Positions 1 to 11,820 are shown, counted from the stretch's first letter. The stretch: DNA of 64,000 nucleotides from Epiperipatus broadwayi (GCA_028023455.1 JAQFVV010006697.1:310001-374000), one strand, 5' to 3'. Translations and numbers: made by a program. The notes: generated by a model from the letters alone, not told the origin.

Positions 1-186
1 AATACTTTTTTTTTTAAAAAAACAGTTTTAAAGTTTTCCATCTGTGCAGCATTATATATGTTCAATATAACTTTTAATTTTCAGTTTTTAAGTTAAGTTT
101 TTTTTTTTTTTAATAAATCAATTTTTATTTATGAACTTTTTATTTTAATTTTAAAATAAAATAACAACATATGTATATCATTAAAA
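1..186 (+). repeat. Tail of a family A dispersed repeat (truncated by window edge)
   Basis: The T-rich run, a phrase like 'catctgtgcag', 'ttttatttatgaac' and the AT-rich end occur in the same order at about 11640-11823 and 52540-52714, the 3' ends of the two family A copies. This copy is more diverged and lacks the clear GTAACGG...CCGTTAC terminus, so its right edge is approximate. No coding capacity. Confidence 0.45.
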
Positions 187-3100
187 TATATTATAATGGA
201 ATTGCAGAGTATACCATATAATCATGTAAATATGACTAAATAGTTGGATGATTTGAATACAAATGTCAAACAATCTACAAGTCATATCCTAAATCTATGA
301 TTCGACATTCCATTTGGGTGTGTGAGATATTATCAAATCAGAAATCACATATAACAAAGGGAGCACATCTCACTACTGTCAGACCTAGGCCTTCGAATGG
401 GATGCTAAAGATGTAACAATAAAATGCTTGACTACAAATCACATCTACTTTTAATATGCTAACTTATAATTTACTTACAACATTTCAATGTTACTTAGAT
501 TAGTGCATATTCATTACATCTTCCTTTTTTGAGTCCCATTACACCACAGAATTTAAATTCAGAGAGTTCTTGCAGTCAGCTCTCTTCACGGATGGACTTA
601 CTTAATTATTGACGAAATATACCTATGTATAAACATAGATATAAAATTATTGATAATGATCAATCATTTAGGAGAACAATGTATAGTGAAGATGATGATC
701 ATCAAACCTTTAATAGTGTAACTTTATAATGATAGGGTTGATAAATACTTTAATGGTATAAATTCATAATGATGATAGTGATGATCAAATAGAGATCAGA
801 TTGATTTAAACAACTCAATACTTTTATTAACAACTTATAACATATAATAATAAATATTTACAAACAAAAATTAAATAAATATTCAGTTAATAAAAATGGT
901 CTTCTATCATTGGATTTCTTATCACAATAAATTTCTTTGATTCAGATTTCATGATAGAAGTCTGTTCTCAGTCAATCTTTATTTATACTAGAGAAACAGA
1001 ATAATTCTATGTACAGTATATACAAAATGATATTAAATAATTCACTATGTATATAAATGCAAAATGATATTAAATAATTTACTATATATATATATATGGT
1101 ACCCTTTTGTTTAGGTAAGGATGAATTGTTTAAATCAATTTACTAAAATAAAATTTAAATTTGAAAGTTATTTTAGAGGTATGATGTATATAATGTGTTG
1201 ATGATCTTTTAAAAAAATCTAGTTAAAGCAAATAAGAATATTTACTGTATAATATTGTGTTAATATTTTAATAAACAGACAATTAAAGATAAATTATAAT
1301 ATTGTACGTTTGGGAAAACTGGCCATAATAAATACTGCATTAATAAGTCTTACAAATAAATGTTTAAAGTAAAGTTTAAAAAATAATAACTTGAAGTTAA
1401 ATAAATAAAATATATGAGTAATAAAAATTAATATTTAATAATTGAATGTAAAATAATTATTTAAAAGTAATATTGTGGTAGAAGATAAATATTTGATTGT
1501 ATAATATCGAACTAATATCTTAAAAGTTATATTATTATTTTATAAAAAAAATATTTTTATGGTACTAGTCTTATAGGTAAAGACACTGTTCTATGGCACT
1601 GTTTTCGCGCTAAAACACATAAAAATGCCGTTTCTGCGACCGACACGTTCGAACTCCCGTTTTCTATAATACAACTTTTTTGTTGTGCTACAGATTGCAG
1701 GCCACTATGTCGCATTGCAGTACAGCATGTATGTCACATCGCAGCAAATATATTTTTCGAATTCGCACAGTTTGTAAAATGGTTATGGCTTGGTGAGAGG
1801 GTGTGTTTTTTTGAATTGGATGGAAATGTTGTTTTCATTGGATTTTTTTTTATTTTAAAGTATTGAAATGTTCAGATTTTGTAAAGTAATAATTATCAGA
1901 CTTTTTACACTGTACTGTATTGAAGTTTTAATTGGGAAAATGTTGAAAAGATATATGTGTATAGTGAGTTGGAATTAGGTATATATATATATATTCTTTT
2001 TTTAAAATGTAAGGCCAAAAAATACATTGTCTAACACATTACAAAATTCCGGGCCTCGAATTTTTGGCACTATATAAGCTCTTTATACCTTCTAGGGTTT
2101 AATTACATAAACAATTTCTATAAATTTATCAACTATGAATAGAATGAAGGTCAAATATATCACTTTTTTATTTCGATACTAAAATTCAAACATATTGGGA
2201 TGTCTGTTTAAGGAAACAGCCATGAGATTTTGCATGACTGACAGTAATAGATAATTTGTTCAGTTCATACATCCATAATAATATATTTTATTTAGTATTA
2301 TCTTGGTGATTTCTATACCCATGTATGTACTCAGTACCATCAAAATGTGAAACGTCAAAAACATTAATATTTTTTATCACAATATGAAGCTAAAGTTTAA
2401 GAAGTTATTACAGTAACAAATAACATTGATCAATTAGCTTTATTATGATGAAATTTTTTCACTGTGCCTTACCGATCTACCGCTATTTCATGATTATCAT
2501 ACATTCTGATATAGTGATCTCTTTTGCCACCACAAATTTATAAGGCTCTGAAAGACTGGAACATATTATATACAATGCAATTTTCTAACATTCGCCTTCA
2601 TTGTAACAAATTTATAAAACTTCTTTTTGTAAATAAATTTAATAAATCACATCATCCTTACCACAGCTTATAAATATGCTCAGAAGTCATTATCTATAAA
2701 CACTATGAGTAATTAATTGTTTTATGTTGCATTGAATGTTCGATCTTTTTACACTCTCCAGTAACAGATAATATATTATAAATAACTGGCCATCTCTTGC
2801 ATAATTTGCTGCATAATAATATTCTGAAAGATATATTTTGTCTGAAATATTAGTTCTAAATGTGCATCTAATATAAAGTACTTCTCTGTCTGCAATTGGA
2901 AAAGGTTCAAAGAATTAGGTCAGAATAGGTATACTCTATATTTTATATTTCATGATAGCAAAATACTTCGGTTTTAGAAAATTTCTTTTAAAAATATTTT
3001 TTCACACCCATCATTAGCATCAAGGTTTTAGAAAATTCTTTTTAAAAATATTTTTTCATACCCATCATTAGCATCAAGATCACAAGATATTTTTCTATGA

Positions 3101-4374
3101 GACAGACTTCATAACTTGAAAGATTTTTTTTTTTTTTGTTATCGTTAGAAGAAATTTGTTATCCATATAACAGCTAGTCTTTACTATTCTGCTGCTCTGG
3201 ATCTTCTTCTTTATTTTTAATTAAAGCATCAATAACAAAAGTGTATTTTATGATCAAAATTATTTGTGTTTTGACCCACTGATTTTGTTTTGCTGACATA
3301 GATTTTGCCAACGTCGACATCTTGCTTCTTTATTTTTTTTACCAACTTTTATATTTTTCTCCATTTCTGTCATTATTTCCTCTCAAAGCTCCATTTCATT
3401 TTTAAATGTTTAATATAAAGGATGAAGACATTTGAATGCATGTTAAAAGTCATTAACTGTCTCACTCCACAGAGAATTGTCTATGTTTTCCAAAAACCTT
3501 TTTAAGGACTACTCAACAAAATCTTATTATTACTAGAATCTTTCATTATTTAGAAAGCTGAGGGTAAATAAAGATAACTCTACAACACTACCACAAACAA
3601 ATAGATAAATATAGTTTTATTTGGGGTCCATGTCAACCCAAATCCATTTAGTTTTTAAACCATTATCTAGGAAAGAAAAAATATAGTGAATTCAAATATA
3701 TTACGTACTACACAAGAAACATTCATCCAATCGACTTTCAGCCAAAAATTTGTAAATGCAATTCAATTTCTAATAAAAAAATAGGATAAGCCTAAAAAAA
3801 GATCATGCAAAGTTTGCCTATTCATAAGATATAATTGACAAAATTTCATATGTTAATTTCAGTCTCATCAAAATATTTAAAGACAAAAAAATTGAAAATG
3901 ATTTGTTTATTAGGATTCCACGATTGGGAAGATAAGTGTAATGAGAAGTAAAAATTAATAATGACCTGTTTCAGCAGTGTTTGTTTGATGATAACGATGA
4001 AGGTATAGGGTATGCAGAAAAAAACATGGACATCGATATAGCAAGGAAGCACAAAAGACATTTTATTGTATCTTATCCACATTCAAATGCTTAATACATT
4101 CGCAATATCTGAGTTCAAGTCTATCCCAAAATAACAATTAAAATTATATAAACATGCATAAGAAATATTTTTGCAATATAAATAAATATTTCATAATAGT
4201 ATAAATATCTTCTATATTTAATATGATTGTATATCTACCGGGTATATATATATATATTCTGTGCTTGCATTTTTCTTACTACCAGGAAATTGTCAGTAGG
4301 CACCTGAGTTAAACTAGAAATTCCATAACTATTTTACTCCTCTTCAATCCCCTCTGTAATAGTGCAATATTATA
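187..4374. other. AT-rich non-coding stretch, no gene recognised
   Basis: No long open frame or recognisable protein motif on either strand. Small details are a tandem 54-bp duplication at 2970-3077, a short ~42-bp repeat around 1010-1085 (shared 'aaaatgatattaaataatt'), and a less AT-rich patch at about 1560-1760 that contains several CG dinucleotides. Open frames here are under 80 codons and rich in Phe, Ile, Lys and Asn, as expected by chance in AT-rich DNA. Confidence 0.5.
2970..3077 (+). repeat. Tandem duplication, 2 x 54 bp
   Basis: Two adjacent copies (2970-3023 and 3024-3077), each beginning 'ggttttagaaaatt' and ending 'cccatcattagcatcaa'. They differ by a few bases, so this is a fairly recent local duplication. 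No function visible. Confidence 0.85.
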
Positions 4375-5566
4375 TATAACAGTCTGAAAGATGATGAGGT
4401 TTCCAGTCTTACCGTATCTGCACTACAAGGGCGCCATCTAGGCCAATTGAACCTAGAAAATTTATATAGTAGGCAGATATGTAAATTAAGATTCACACTT
4501 TACATGTTTTATTCAGACCCTCAGCCCATGCCACTAGCTCAGGGGAACAGCAGAAATTTATATTTATAAACTCTTATCTAATTATATTTCAATATTAAAA
4601 AATAATAGAAGCCACTGCCAGTAATAACACACAAACATTTATTTAAACATATATAAGATTTAAAATTATTTTAGTATCAGTTTTACATTTTAAAATTTAA
4701 CTTACATTTTTAACTTTGATTTTAGATTTTAATTTACATTTTAACTTTTATAAGTTTGCACAAATGAGTTTAATATTTTTATTTAAATGTCGAGTATGAA
4801 TAGACTACATAGATTGCATTTGAAAAGAAAATATTCTATCCCTTATTTAACCTTAGGCCAAAAGTTCACAGTTAAACCAACATCAATCCATCTGATATAT
4901 CGATGTATTCAATGTAACACGAATACGGCAGCACAAAATACCATACTATCAGGAATGTACATCTGAACAGCAGGGTTAAGAGAAGAAATTGTTTCTTGCC
5001 CAGTACAGGAATATGACATCTGTCTGACAAGAAAAACAATAAAAAAGAAAACTCCATAGGAAGGGACTGCGTTTTCCATCTTACTATCCCCTTCCATAGG
5101 CAAACGGGGTTGTGCACATATAATCGATTCTGCACATAGCGAACCTCATACTACATTTACTAATTACACCAATATATCCAATCCATTGACCCAATCTAAC
5201 TATTAAACAAATAACCTAAGATTAATCCTCCCTTAATTAATTAATATAACTTTACAAATCTATATAGCCATTCACGCCGACTTAAATTTAACATTTATAT
5301 AATTTCACACAGATGGATTTTATAAAAGTTTGTTTTATAATGTTGAGTATAGATCGGCTACATAGATTACATGGTTAAAAATTTTTTAAAATAAACATAA
5401 ATGATCAAAATATAAAGTCATTGATGGAATTTCAGAGGGAAATTAACAAGAAACCCAATGGCATTCATCAGTAAGATGCCACATTGACACCAATAACTTA
5501 AAAGACATCTGAATAAATACATTTTAGATACTCACTGTAAGGTATCATTATTTATCAAATGTCTAT
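4375..5566 (+). repeat. Family A repeat, copy 1, left part
   Basis: Aligns in order with 50579 to about 51680: 'gcactaca', 'gccatctagg', 'gtaggcagat', 'gccactgccagtaat', 'gaatagactacatagat' and 'ccttaggccaaaagttc' all recur. The left and right parts together (1192 + 943 bp) total 2135 bp against 2136 bp for the uninterrupted copy, so this is one full-length copy split by a later insertion. Antisense open frames of 87 and 99 codons occur at matching places in the two copies but are not in consistent alignment, so I do not call a gene. The length class and TA-rich flanks suggest a solo LTR (inference). Confidence 0.75.
5563..5566. repeat. Target-site duplication CTAT, left
   Basis: CTAT directly precedes the first LTR and CTAT (10877-10880) directly follows the second. 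Removing the element and one CTAT leaves host sequence reading 'aatgtCTATatattttaatc', which matches 'gatgtcCTATATATTCTAAT' at about 51668-51687 in the other family A copy. That is an empty-site match. Confidence 0.75.
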
Positions 5567-6313
5567 TATACCGAGACAAAGTCGGTATATGTAAACACAC
5601 ACACACTCAAGCAATGTAAAATACTCTATTTTTATTTTCTTACAACTTATGATAAAAAATAGATATAGTTTTCTTTCCATACTTTCTAAAATACACTTGT
5701 AAAATAAAATATTAATATGTCTAATTAAATAGTTTAAGGCTTTAACATAATTTACTAAAATAATATTCTCTAAAATGAAAAATAATATGCCATTATAAAT
5801 ATCAATAAATAATTTATACTTGTATATGCCGCGGGGGTAACTAAAAAGGGATATTTTAAATTATAATTGTAGTAAAAGTAAAAGCTTATAGAAATGATTT
5901 TGAGAAAGATTAAATGCTCGACTTTTAGCTAATGTAAATTACATTGTTCTCGTAAGACACGCACACACGTATGCATCCAAGGTGTGAATGAATATAAGTT
6001 TGTTAACTGAGATTGCAATATGAGATTGCCTAAACATAAGATTGCCTTAAGCACATGGATTGAGTAGGACACGGACCCCAACGACAACTCTAAGAACATG
6101 GAACTCTGGGGGGAGATTCGATCCTCAGATAAGATCCAACCCATATAAATATCAAGCAAAATCTAAAAGAAAAAAAAGGAATTGAAAAAATTAATTAAGA
6201 GAAGCTAAGTCAAATTATCAAATTTTGTTCAACTTTCTCAAAATTCAATTTAATTCAAAATACTTCGTTTGTGCTATCCGTTTTCAAGATGATCGATATG
6301 AAATTAATATTTA

Positions 6314-6367
6314 GAGCGTCGATTGTCATGAGGGGCTAGGAAACCCTTCAGTGATTGATCGACGCTC
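6314..6367 (+). other. Conserved 54-nt stem-loop in the LTR
   Basis: GAGCGTCGAT pairs perfectly with ATCGACGCTC across a 34-nt loop, which itself holds an AGGG/CCCT pair around 'gctaggaaa'. The same 54 nt occur unchanged at 9418-9471 although surrounding bases differ between LTRs. It could act as a structured RNA in the transcript; no known ribozyme core is visible. Confidence 0.6.
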
Positions 6368-7167
6368 CGCCACCAGAACATCTCCGTCGCTATGAATACT
6401 TAATAATATTACCATCTAAAATTAGTGCTCCAACCAGTTCAATAATGTTCCGTGAAATACATGAATCATCCTGATTTATTACGCTCAACTTTAAAAGAAA
6501 TGGACAACCTCCTTATGGAAAACATCATCTCCCATGTTCAAACCTCCACTTAATTAGAAGCAGCGGAAGAATAAGCCAAAATCCTAGGTAAACACTTTAT
6601 TTTTTTTATGCTTTCATTCATTCCATACGTAAACTTTTAAAAAAAGGCAATCTCATAATTAACTAACTTTGATTTCGTAAATTAAACTATAAAATATTCC
6701 GTAATTCATTATATTTAAAACTTATTATTGTAACTTATTATTGTAATCTCAACCTTCATAAAATCAAACACTATGCAATTCCTACAAATTTAAAACTCAG
6801 GACTTTCAAATATGAACTTTGACCCTAATTATTATTTTATAATTTATAATACTTACCTTCAAAATTAAATAAAATGAAATTTATATTCTATCATCCATAT
6901 TTTACATATATAATATGTTCTTTCTGCGATGCTAAATGCGTTGTGTGTGTAAATAAAACTTTTAACCAATGTGCTTTTTTTATATTCAATAAATTTGTTC
7001 AGTATTTAAACAAGTCGAGCATTTCTCAAATCATTTCCTATAATTAAATCTTTATTTTATTTTTTCGTTTTGATTATTAATAAAGTTAGCATTTATTCAT
7101 ATAATTAATTATATTACTTTAGATTTATCTTTCTTAAACTTTGTTCTCTTTTTAAAATGTCATTTAC

Positions 7168-7195
7168 AAACATCGTGCCGTAAGTCACGATGTTT
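7168..7195 (+). other. LTR hairpin with 10-bp stem
   Basis: AAACATCGTG pairs with CACGATGTTT across an 8-nt loop and is followed by a T/A-rich run. The same 28 nt are present at 10290-10317 in the second LTR. It could mark RNA processing or termination; the role is unknown. Confidence 0.55.
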
Positions 7196-7754
7196 ATTTA
7201 TTTATTCCGTAGTTAAGATAGATTTAAGATTTGGGAGGGCCTATTATAAAAAATATAAATAAATGTCAATAAATTATAAATAAAGCTGGAGTAAATAATT
7301 CTACCGGACGGTATGATATAGGGGGGATGATCTTATAGCTTCTAATTGTTTAGAGATATAAACAAATAATCGTATTGGTCCCAAATAACCAATGACCAGG
7401 TCCAATGCTTGGATCGACCATTAATCAATCAAGCGTCTTATCCATTAGTTAACATAGCGTCTTTTACCAGAAGAGTAATTTAGAAATAATTACATCGCGA
7501 CCCTGAGTGACCCTATTGGTCCATGCTGGGAGTTTGAGCTTGTGGGCAGGATTAGACTTCGAAATCGTTTTGATATGACGTAAGGTGATGCGAGAAGTTA
7601 AATTATAATTAAATCATCGTATCTAGCGCCCCCTTGTATTGATAGTGAACAGTTATCGATATAAGAAAATAAATAAAGCTTTACGCTATGTCATGTTTGT
7701 TTCGAATCTCGATCTCTTTTGAACGGGGTGTAAAAATATGCGTACGGTAACAAT

Positions 7755-7773
7755 TGGCCTTCCAACGTGAGGC
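7755..7773 (+). promoter_or_regulatory. Primer-binding-site-like sequence of the non-autonomous element
   Basis: TGGCCTTCCAACGTGAGGC starts with TGG, the complement of a tRNA CCA end, two bases after the inferred LTR end. The gypsy element at 18-29 kb has the same 2-nt gap and a similar site (TGGCGACCCAAACGTTAGG). The tRNA is not identified. Confidence 0.5.
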
Positions 7774-8289
7774 TAATACAAATGACGCTCCAAACGTGAA
7801 GTTAATACAAATAATGTTTTAGAGAAGCAAATCAAAATATTAGCCAAAAGCGGCGAACCTCGTAAAGACGCATTTTTCATGTAAACAAAAACTTTACGAA
7901 CACAAGGGGGAAGGGGGGTTAATAAAGCATCTTTTCAATCAAAGCCAACCACAGATAACTAAACACGAAAGGAAACTATTCGAGATAAATAAGTCAACAT
8001 TTCTGAAAGCCATTTTAAATAAGTCAATATTTCTAAATTTTAAAACATTTTTGAAACCATTTAATAAGTCAATATTCCTGAAAGCCATTTTAGATCAAAG
8101 AAAGTCGCCCGACTTCAACTAGACCACCTAAAGAAAGAAAGAAAAGCCGGATCACGAGAGTACTCTATTATTGTTCCTTCCCTCACTATTTACCATTGTG
8201 TTAGGAGGTACAGAGCTCGGATATTTCAATGCTTATTGTACTATAAAAGATTATTCGCTACCTCGTACATGTTGTCGTTTTTGCAGAGG

Positions 8290-8399
8290 GGACTTCGGAA
8301 AGGTCCATCCCCCTGCCTTCCATTAGATAGGCCGTAAGAGAATGCCTATATGTTCGTAACCTTGCATCGCGGGACTTCGGAAATGTCCATCCCCATGCC
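8290..8399 (+). repeat. Paired hairpin motif, two 28-nt copies
   Basis: Copies at 8290-8317 and 8372-8399 share GGACTTCGGAAA, then G or T, GTCCATCCCC, then C or A, TGCC. GGAC and GTCC can pair to form a small stem-loop in each copy. The single-base differences fall in the loop edge and in the flank, leaving the stem intact. Confidence 0.7.
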
Positions 8400-8651
8400 A
8401 ACCTTCCACCCAGGGTGCCTGTACCAGATTGGGCAAGATATACCAATTATGGCACGCCGAGTTTAGTTCGTAGATGTCAATCCGAGCCTGACCACATGAC
8501 CTGCCACTTCGTTTTCTTTATGTGAGGGGAAGTCGAACTGTAGGGTAGTCGGCTTACACGGAGCGGAGCAAAGAAAGAGAGAGAGAAAGAAAATAAATAA
8601 TTTTATTGTGAAAAAATTAAAATGCCAAACCTCACATTTTAATTTTTTTTG

Positions 8652-8668
8652 GACGGATCGCGGGGATA
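8652..8668 (+). promoter_or_regulatory. Possible polypurine tract of the non-autonomous element
   Basis: GACGGATCGCGGGGATA lies directly before the second LTR. It is only partly purine (an uninterrupted GGGGA core), so it is weaker than the clear PPT of the gypsy element. Its position is its main support. Confidence 0.35.
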
Positions 8669-10876
8669 TATACCGAGACAAAGTCGGTATATGTAAACAC
8701 ACACACACTCAAGCAATGTAAAATACTCTATTTTTATTTTCTTACAACTTATGATAAAAAATAGATATAGTTTTCTTTCCATACTTTCTAAAATACACTT
8801 GTAAAATAAAATATTAATATGTCTAATTAAATAGTTTAAGGCTTTAACATAATTTACTAAAATAATATTCTCTAAAAATGAAAAATAATATGCCATTATA
8901 AATATCAATAAATAATTTATACTTGTATATGCCGCGGGGGTAATTAAAAAGGGATATTTTAAATTATAATTGTAGTAAAAGTAAAAGCTTATAGAAATGA
9001 TTTTGAGAAAGATTAAATGCTCGACTTTTAGCTAATGTAAATTACATTGTTCTCGTAAGACACGCACACACGTATGCATCCAAGGTGTGAATGAATATAA
9101 GTTTGTTAACTGAGATTGCAATATGAGATTGCCTAAACATAAGATTGCCTTAAGCACATGGATTGAGTAGGACACGGACCCCAACGACAACTCTAAGAAC
9201 ATGGAACTCTGGGGGGAGATTCGATCCTCAGATAAGATCCAACCCATATAAATATCAAGCAAAATCTAAAAAAAAAAAAATTAATTGAAAAATTTAATTA
9301 AGAGAAGCTAAGTCAAATTATCAAATTTTTGTTCAACTTTCTCAAAATTCAATTTAATTCAAATTACTTCGTTTGTGCTACCCGTTTTCAAGATGATCGA
9401 TATGAAATTAATATTTAGAGCGTCGATTGTCATGAGGGGCTAGGAAACCCTTCAGTGATTGATCGACGCTCCGCCACCAGAACATCTCCGTCGCTATGAA
9501 TACTTAATAATATTACCATCTAAAATTAGTGCTCCAACCAGTTCAATAATGTTCCGTGAAACACATGAATCATCCTGATTTATTACGCTCAACTTTAAAA
9601 GAAATGAACAATCTCCTTATGGAAAACATCATCTCCCATGTTCAAACCTCCACTTAGTTAGAAGCAGCGGAAGAATAAGCCAAAATCCTAGGTAAACACT
9701 TTATTTTTTTTATGCTTTCATTCATTCCATACGTAAACTTTTAAAAAAAGGCAATCTCATAATTAACTAACTTTGATTTCGTAAATTAAACTATAAAATA
9801 TTCCGTAATTCATTATATTTAAAAACTTATTATTGTAACTTATTATTGTAATCTCAACCTTCGTAAAATCAAACACTATGCAATTCCTCAAATTTAAATC
9901 TCAGGACTTTTCAAATATGAACTTTGACCCTAATTATTATCTTATAATTTATAACACTTACCTTCAAAATGTAATATAAAAAAAATGAAATTTATATTCT
10001 ATCATCCATATTTTATGATATATAATATGTTCTTTTCTGTGCGAGTGCGTAAATGCGTGTGTGTGCGTGTAAATAAAACTTTTAACCAATGTGCTTTTTT
10101 TATATTCAATAAATTTGTTCAGTATTTAAACAAGTCGAGCATTTCTCAAATCATTTCCTATAATTAAATCTTTATTTTATATTTTTGTTTTGATTATTAA
10201 TAAAGTTAGCATTTATTCATATAATTAATTATATTACTTTAGATTTATCTTTCTTAAACTTTGTTGCTTTTTTTTAAAATGTCATTTACAAACATCGTGC
10301 CGTAAGTCACGATGTTTATTTATTTATTCCGTAGTTAAGATAGATTTAAGATTTGGGAGGGCCTATTATAAAAAATATAAATAAATGTCAATAAATTATA
10401 AATAAAGCTGGAGTAAATAATTCTACCGGACGGTATGATATAGGGGGGATGATCTTATAAGCTTCTAATTGTTTTGAGACATAAACGAATAATCGTATTG
10501 GTTGCAAATAACCAATGACCAGGTCCAATGCTTGGATCGATCAGTTAGTCAATCAAGCGTCTTATCCATTAGTTAGTATAGCGTCTTTTACCAGAAGAGT
10601 AATTTAGAAACAATTACATCGCGACCCTGAGTGACCCTATTGGTCCATGCTGGGAGTTTGAGCTTGTGGGCGGGATTAGACTTCGAAATCGTTTTGATAT
10701 GACGTAAGGTGATGCGAGAAGTTAAATTATAATTAAATCATCGTATCTGGCGCCCCCTTGTATTGATAGTGAACAGTTATCGATAGAAGAAAATAAATAA
10801 AGCTTTACGCTATGTCATGTTTGTTTCGGAATCACAATCCTTATGTGATCGGGGGTCCTTAGAGAGATCCGGTACA
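8669..10876 (+). repeat. 3' LTR of the non-autonomous element
   Basis: Second direct repeat, same order as 5567-7752, including the opening palindrome, the 54-nt hairpin (9418-9471) and the 28-nt hairpin (10290-10317). Differences include a longer 'gtgcgagtgcgtaaatgcgtg' stretch near 10040, poly-A length changes near 9270, and scattered substitutions. It ends CGGTACA directly before CTAT (10877-10880). Confidence 0.7.
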
Positions 10877-10880
10877 CTAT
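10877..10880. repeat. Target-site duplication CTAT, right
   Basis: Matches 5563-5566; family A sequence resumes immediately to its right ('atattttaatcaaatatg', matching about 51676 onward). Confidence 0.7.
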
Positions 10881-11820
10881 ATATTTTAATCAAATATGAA
10901 AACAAAAACATAATTAACCAATAACGAATCCATGCAAGCATCCATACTCAACTTAAATTTAATGTATATAAATAATTTATGCAATAAATATTAATACAAA
11001 TGAAAAAATAAAAAAATGTAAATGATTCTTAGCAAACAAATATATAAAAATTAAACATTTATAATTAATTTGAAACATAAGTCAGATAACAGTTCATTTT
11101 AAAATTTAGATTAGCTGAATATTAAAAGCTTGTCAATCTTTATGAAAGTTCTTAATTACTTTTAGATTTACAATTTTTCTGTTTAAATCTTACAGTAGAA
11201 GAATCTGGGTTCCTGGCATGAATTCCCATGATGTCTCTATTTGAAGTTTGGTCTGTTGTTCTGGAGGAGGCCTTAGCTGGTTCAATCCTGGTATTACAGT
11301 CATTTTATTTGAAATAAGTGAGAGAGAGAGTGACAAGTGTGTCTTATCACCCTTCTCACGAAATCAAGCTGGAACTGTTCTAATTTGAATATTTTTTTCT
11401 TTTATAGTACCCTCCAGATGCATTGAACATCGTTTCCTGTTCCAATAATTTCCATTAAGGTCCGAGCAATTGGTTACTGCTTCTATTGGACATTATAAAT
11501 TTTTTTTATTCTCTTATCTATATCTTTCATCTGACTTTTTTCTATAAGAGTCTCAAGGGCTAGTTTGTTTTTTGATAATTAATAAACACATCATTTCCAT
11601 TTACAAAAATATTTTATCTTTAGATCTTGTACTTTTTTTATAAAAAAGTACGTTCAAATATTTTTTTTAAAGAAAAATATTTTTTAAAGTTTGCACCTGT
11701 GTGAATATATATATACGTACATTTAACAGCTCTTTAATTTTTTTAGCTTTTAGTTTTTATTTATGAACTTAAGAAAAAATTTTATTTTAATTTTAAATTA
11801 ATGTAACGGCATATACCGTT

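Larger units (their letters stand above)
5567..7752 (+). repeat. 5' LTR of the non-autonomous element
   Basis: Direct repeat of 8669-10876. It opens with the palindrome TATACCGA-gacaaag-TCGGTATA. It carries a 54-nt hairpin (6314-6367), a second hairpin with a 10-bp stem (7168-7195), and several AATAAA motifs near its 3' end (for example around 7670) that could serve as polyadenylation signals. A 76-codon antisense frame (5929-6159) is identical in the other LTR but resembles nothing I know. The last ~50 bp, beyond 'tgtttgtttcg', align only loosely between the LTRs, so the exact 3' boundary is inferred from the PBS spacing and the target duplication. Confidence 0.7.
7753..8668 (+). other. Non-coding interior of the non-autonomous element
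   Basis: About 0.9 kb with no open frame above about 80 codons and no retroviral-type motif. It is less AT-rich than its surroundings. It begins with the PBS-like site and a loosely repeated ~30-bp phrase ('ccaacgtgaggctaatacaa' then 'ccaaacgtgaagttaataca'). In its second half two 28-nt copies (8290-8317 and 8372-8399) contain the self-complementary GGACttcggaaa-N-GTCC followed by ATCCCC. Paired hairpins in a leader could be packaging or dimerisation signals, as in other LTR elements (inference). It ends with an A/T run and a G-rich tract before the second LTR. Confidence 0.6.
5567..10876 (+). mobile_element. Non-autonomous long-LTR retrotransposon (LARD-like), 5.3 kb
   Basis: Two direct repeats of about 2.19 and 2.21 kb flank a 0.9-kb interior that has no gag, protease, RT, RNase H or integrase motif. 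The repeats begin TATACCG and end CGGTAACA or CGGTACA. The interior begins two bases later with a TGG primer-binding-like site and ends in a G-rich tract before the second repeat. A CTAT target duplication and an empty site at 51.67 kb support insertion as one unit. The two repeats differ by a few percent by eye, so the element is older than the gypsy copy at 18-29 kb. Lacking enzymes, it would need proteins from another LTR element (inference). A plain segmental duplication would not explain the CTAT duplication or the PBS-like site. Confidence 0.75.

Noticed and set aside
4872-5135. 87-codon antisense frame with a 99-codon partner at 51022-51321
   Set aside because: The two frames lie in matching parts of family A but do not stay in register, so repeat similarity explains them better than coding.
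5929-6159. 76-codon antisense frame, identical at 9032-9262
   Set aside because: Not called as a gene: no known motif, and identity is expected for LTR copies. Kept as a low-interest finding.
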